A DNA stretch of 7,942 bases from Actinomycetota bacterium (GTDB lineage Bacteria > Actinomycetota > Actinomycetes > Nanopelagicales > Nanopelagicaceae): contig CANMCL010000039.1 in assembly GCA_947496345.1 (NCBI GenBank), positions 1 to 7,942 on the forward strand, given 5' to 3'. How positions within the stretch are numbered: position 1 is the first letter of the stretch; each line of letters starts with the position of its first letter. Under the pieces are notes generated by a model, which saw nothing but the letters and a program-made list of their open reading frames with translations, ran no database searches and was not told where the DNA came from. This document shows, one piece after another, positions 6,373 through 7,942 of the stretch. The translations under genes and the position numbers were made by a program.

Positions 6373-7590
6373 TTGACTTATAAAGAGAGAAGTAAGTTCT
6401 CCAATCCATTCGCAGAATTTCCGCGAGAGGTTGGAGTTCTTGTCTTTGCCTCATTCTTTGTAGCGGTTGGATTTGGAGTCATCGCACCAACGTTGCCGCT
6501 ATTTGCGCGCTCATTTGGCGTAAACAATGCACAAGTTGGCTCAATCCTTTCAGCATTCGCTTTTGCAAGATTTGCTAGTGGGTTGATATCAGGAAAGTTA
6601 GTTGATGTATTTGGTGAAAGATTGGTTTACACAGTCGGAGTCGGATTGGTAGCACTCTCATCATTTGCAGCGGCATTCTCCCAAAACTACGAACAACTCT
6701 TGATTTACCGCACAGCAGGTGGACTTGGATCCTCAATGTTCTCGGTTGCAGCCGGTTCAATTATCTTGCGCGCTACCGATGACGACCACAGAGCTCGAGC
6801 ACAATCCCTGTATAACACCAGCTTCCTGGTTGGCATGATGGCAGGACCAGTAATTGGTGGATTTCTAACTGCGATTTCACTTCGCGCACCACTGCTCGTA
6901 TATGCAATTCTCTTGGTTGTCTCGAGTGCTGCTGGCGGATTTTTACTACGCAACTCGGTACTCGCTGCGCGCCCAACCGAAAAAATTGTTAACGAAAAGG
7001 GCTCGATGCGTGATGCGCTTTCCAGTAAGCCATATCTAATCGCTCTTACAATTTCATTCTGCACCGCATCAGTTCTCTTTGGAATGTCACGTTCTATCTT
7101 GCCCTTATTTATGGTGGAAGAGATGAAATCAACCGCTGGATATCTTGGGCTGGGCTTTACGATCTCATCAGTAATTCAAGGTTTTCTATTACTTAAAGCC
7201 GGCGGGCTATCCGATACAAAGGGTAGAAAGTACTCTGCCCTTTTAGGGACCTCTCTCTTGGGGATTTCAGTTCTAGTTTTAGTAGCAACCGTTCAGCCTT
7301 GGATGTTCCTGTTATCAATGGTTATCGCCGCATTTGGCTCGATTTTCCTTGCGTCAACGGCTGCGATTGTGGGCGATGTTATGAAAGGCAAAGGCGGACA
7401 AGTGATTGCTGTATTCCAAATGTCCGGAGATGCAGGTGCAATGGTTGCGCCAATTGCTCTTGGCTTTATCGCCGATCACTATGGCTTCCGCCCCGCATTC
7501 GCGGTTAGCGCCGCTTTAATGTTTGTTGCCTTCTTTGTAGCAACAAAATTGCCCGAGACGCGGGCTTCGCATCTCGGGCAATCTCGCTAA
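6373..7590 (+). CDS. MFS exporter, DHA1 (12-helix) family
   Basis: This 405-residue transporter has about 12 helices in two halves joined by a polar loop (about residues 195-218). Markers: VIAPTLPLFARSFGV at the end of helix 1 (36-50), motif A SGKLVDVFGERLVY (73-86), its second-half repeat GGLSDTKGRKYSALLG (277-292), and GMMAGPVIGGF (154-164) resembling the antiporter motif C of drug-proton exchangers. The substrate is unknown. The only start near the expected N-terminus is TTG at 6373, 6 nt after the DHA2 stop. A GAGG at 6352-6355 is too far upstream to be a normal Shine-Dalgarno sequence, so translation probably relies on ribosomes finishing the upstream gene. Its last codons form the terminator hairpin at 7548-7582. 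Confidence 0.92.
   Translation: MTYKERSKFSNPFAEFPREVGVLVFASFFVAVGFGVIAPTLPLFARSFGVNNAQVGSILSAFAFARFASGLISGKLVDVFGERLVYTVGVGLVALSSFAAAFSQNYEQLLIYRTAGGLGSSMFSVAAGSIILRATDDDHRARAQSLYNTSFLVGMMAGPVIGGFLTAISLRAPLLVYAILLVVSSAAGGFLLRNSVLAARPTEKIVNEKGSMRDALSSKPYLIALTISFCTASVLFGMSRSILPLFMVEEMKSTAGYLGLGFTISSVIQGFLLLKAGGLSDTKGRKYSALLGTSLLGISVLVLVATVQPWMFLLSMVIAAFGSIFLASTAAIVGDVMKGKGGQVIAVFQMSGDAGAMVAPIALGFIADHYGFRPAFAVSAALMFVAFFVATKLPETRASHLGQSR
7548..7582 (-). terminator. Hairpin terminator embedded in the DHA1 3' end, serving the BI-1-like gene
   Basis: ATTGCCCGAGA (7548-7558) pairs perfectly over 11 bp with TCTCGGGCAAT (7572-7582). A C/A mismatch is followed by an inner 3-bp stem (GCG/CGC) closing a 5-nt loop. 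On the minus strand the stem is followed by TTTTGTTG, a usable U-tract, 26 nt after the BI-1-like stop. On the plus strand the following sequence (CTCGCTAATTTC) is poor in U, so termination of the MFS transcript there is less certain. The whole stem is also coding sequence for the last residues of the DHA1 protein. Confidence 0.75.
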
Positions 7591-7607
7591 TTTCTAGCTG
7601 AGTTTAT

Positions 7608-7942
7608 TTAGTCACTGTTACGAAGGATTGAGAGCAATCTCAAAACTTCCATATACAACCAAACAATTGTGACCATCAAACCAAATGCCATACGCCAAGA
7701 CTCCTGTTGTGGAGCGCCAGCAGCGATAGTGCGTTCGATCTGATCAAAATCAAGTACCAAGAAGAATGTTGCAAGCGCAACAGCTGCTACAGCTACTAGT
7801 AAGCCTGTCGCTCCGCCTGGACGTCCAGTGAACATAGTGATGAGTGAGAAAACGAAGTAACCTATCAAAGCACCAAACAGGATGCGAGTGAACTTTGGGG
7901 TTACGCGAATTTTGCCGCTGCGGTAGGCAACTAAAATTCCAC
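7608..7942 (-). CDS. Bax inhibitor-1/YccA-type membrane protein, 5'-truncated by the window
   Basis: About 110 C-terminal residues are visible; the frame stays open to the right edge, so the gene begins outside the window. A TTG at 7868 is internal, since in-frame sequence upstream (GILVAYRSGKIRVTPKFTRILFGA) joins smoothly and continues the family pattern. Visible are about three helices. The family core follows: LVLDFDQIERTIAAGAP, then SWRMAFGLMVTIVWLYMEVLRLLSILR, the form found in actinobacterial members. BI-1/YccA (TMBIM) proteins are multi-helix membrane proteins; the Bacillus YetJ member is a pH-sensitive calcium leak. The DFD Asp fits one of its paired aspartates, whereas the partner position appears to be Glu (WLYMEVLR). 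That alignment is by eye. It is convergent with the DHA1 gene across a 17-nt gap. Confidence 0.88.
   Translation of the reverse strand, partial: GILVAYRSGKIRVTPKFTRILFGALIGYFVFSLITMFTGRPGGATGLLVAVAAVALATFFLVLDFDQIERTIAAGAPQQESWRMAFGLMVTIVWLYMEVLRLLSILRNSD

Noticed and set aside
6705..7064. Minus-strand open frames opposite the DHA1 gene, including the 119-codon one
   Set aside because: They are shadows of a long transporter frame; the composition is polar and irregular with no family match.
7299..7508. Plus-strand Cys-rich 69-codon frame inside DHA1
   Set aside because: It looks like a zinc-ribbon at first glance, but the cysteines come from out-of-frame reading of Gly/Ala/Val codons and lack CxxC pairs in a sensible layout.
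1..7942. Search for CRISPR repeats, insertion sequence ends, tRNA or rRNA genes, riboswitches and toxin-antitoxin pairs
   Set aside because: Reading through found no regularly spaced repeats, transposase motifs, cloverleaf-like segments or conserved RNA elements; intergenic space is almost absent.

Overview
The window looks like a compact, moderately AT-rich (for the phylum) actinobacterial chromosome. DUF3817 and DUF4307 are essentially actinobacterial families, the DUF4307-greA pair is an actinobacterial arrangement, the prenyltransferase resembles mycobacterial Rv1086, and the ABC exporter is of the DrrAB type. The low GC, very tight packing (neighbouring genes overlap or lie a few bases apart) and apparently leaderless starts fit a streamlined aquatic lineage such as Nanopelagicales (acI). 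That placement is an inference from composition and family content, not a search result. Nothing mobile, no CRISPR array, no rRNA or tRNA was seen.

Left block, minus strand (about 1-2029): an overlapping gene chain, read right to left. It holds a 47-residue single-pass membrane protein, a SURF1-type cytochrome oxidase biogenesis factor, a DUF3817 membrane protein, a short cis-prenyltransferase, and possibly the start of one more gene running off the left edge. Every junction from the small gene to the prenyltransferase overlaps, so translational coupling is likely.

Centre, plus strand (2044-2922): a DUF4307 membrane-anchored protein and the transcript cleavage factor GreA. Only 14 bp separate the DUF4307 start codon from the start codon of the divergent small gene. 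Both directions carry a -10-like hexamer exactly where a leaderless transcript would need it, and the two hexamers overlap. In mycobacteria the gene divergent from DUF4307-greA is mca; here the SURF1 chain occupies that place.

Right block (2919-7590): an export cluster. A DrrB/DrrA-type ABC exporter lies on the minus strand, and a 14-helix DHA2 exporter followed 6 nt later by a 12-helix DHA1 exporter lies on the plus strand. They diverge from a 65-bp region containing a short inverted repeat that overlaps the candidate -35 elements of both directions. The three exporters may be controlled together; their substrates cannot be read from sequence.

Right edge: a hairpin built into the last codons of the DHA1 gene lies between it and a convergent, 5'-truncated Bax inhibitor-1/YccA-type membrane protein gene. 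It is best placed to terminate the latter.
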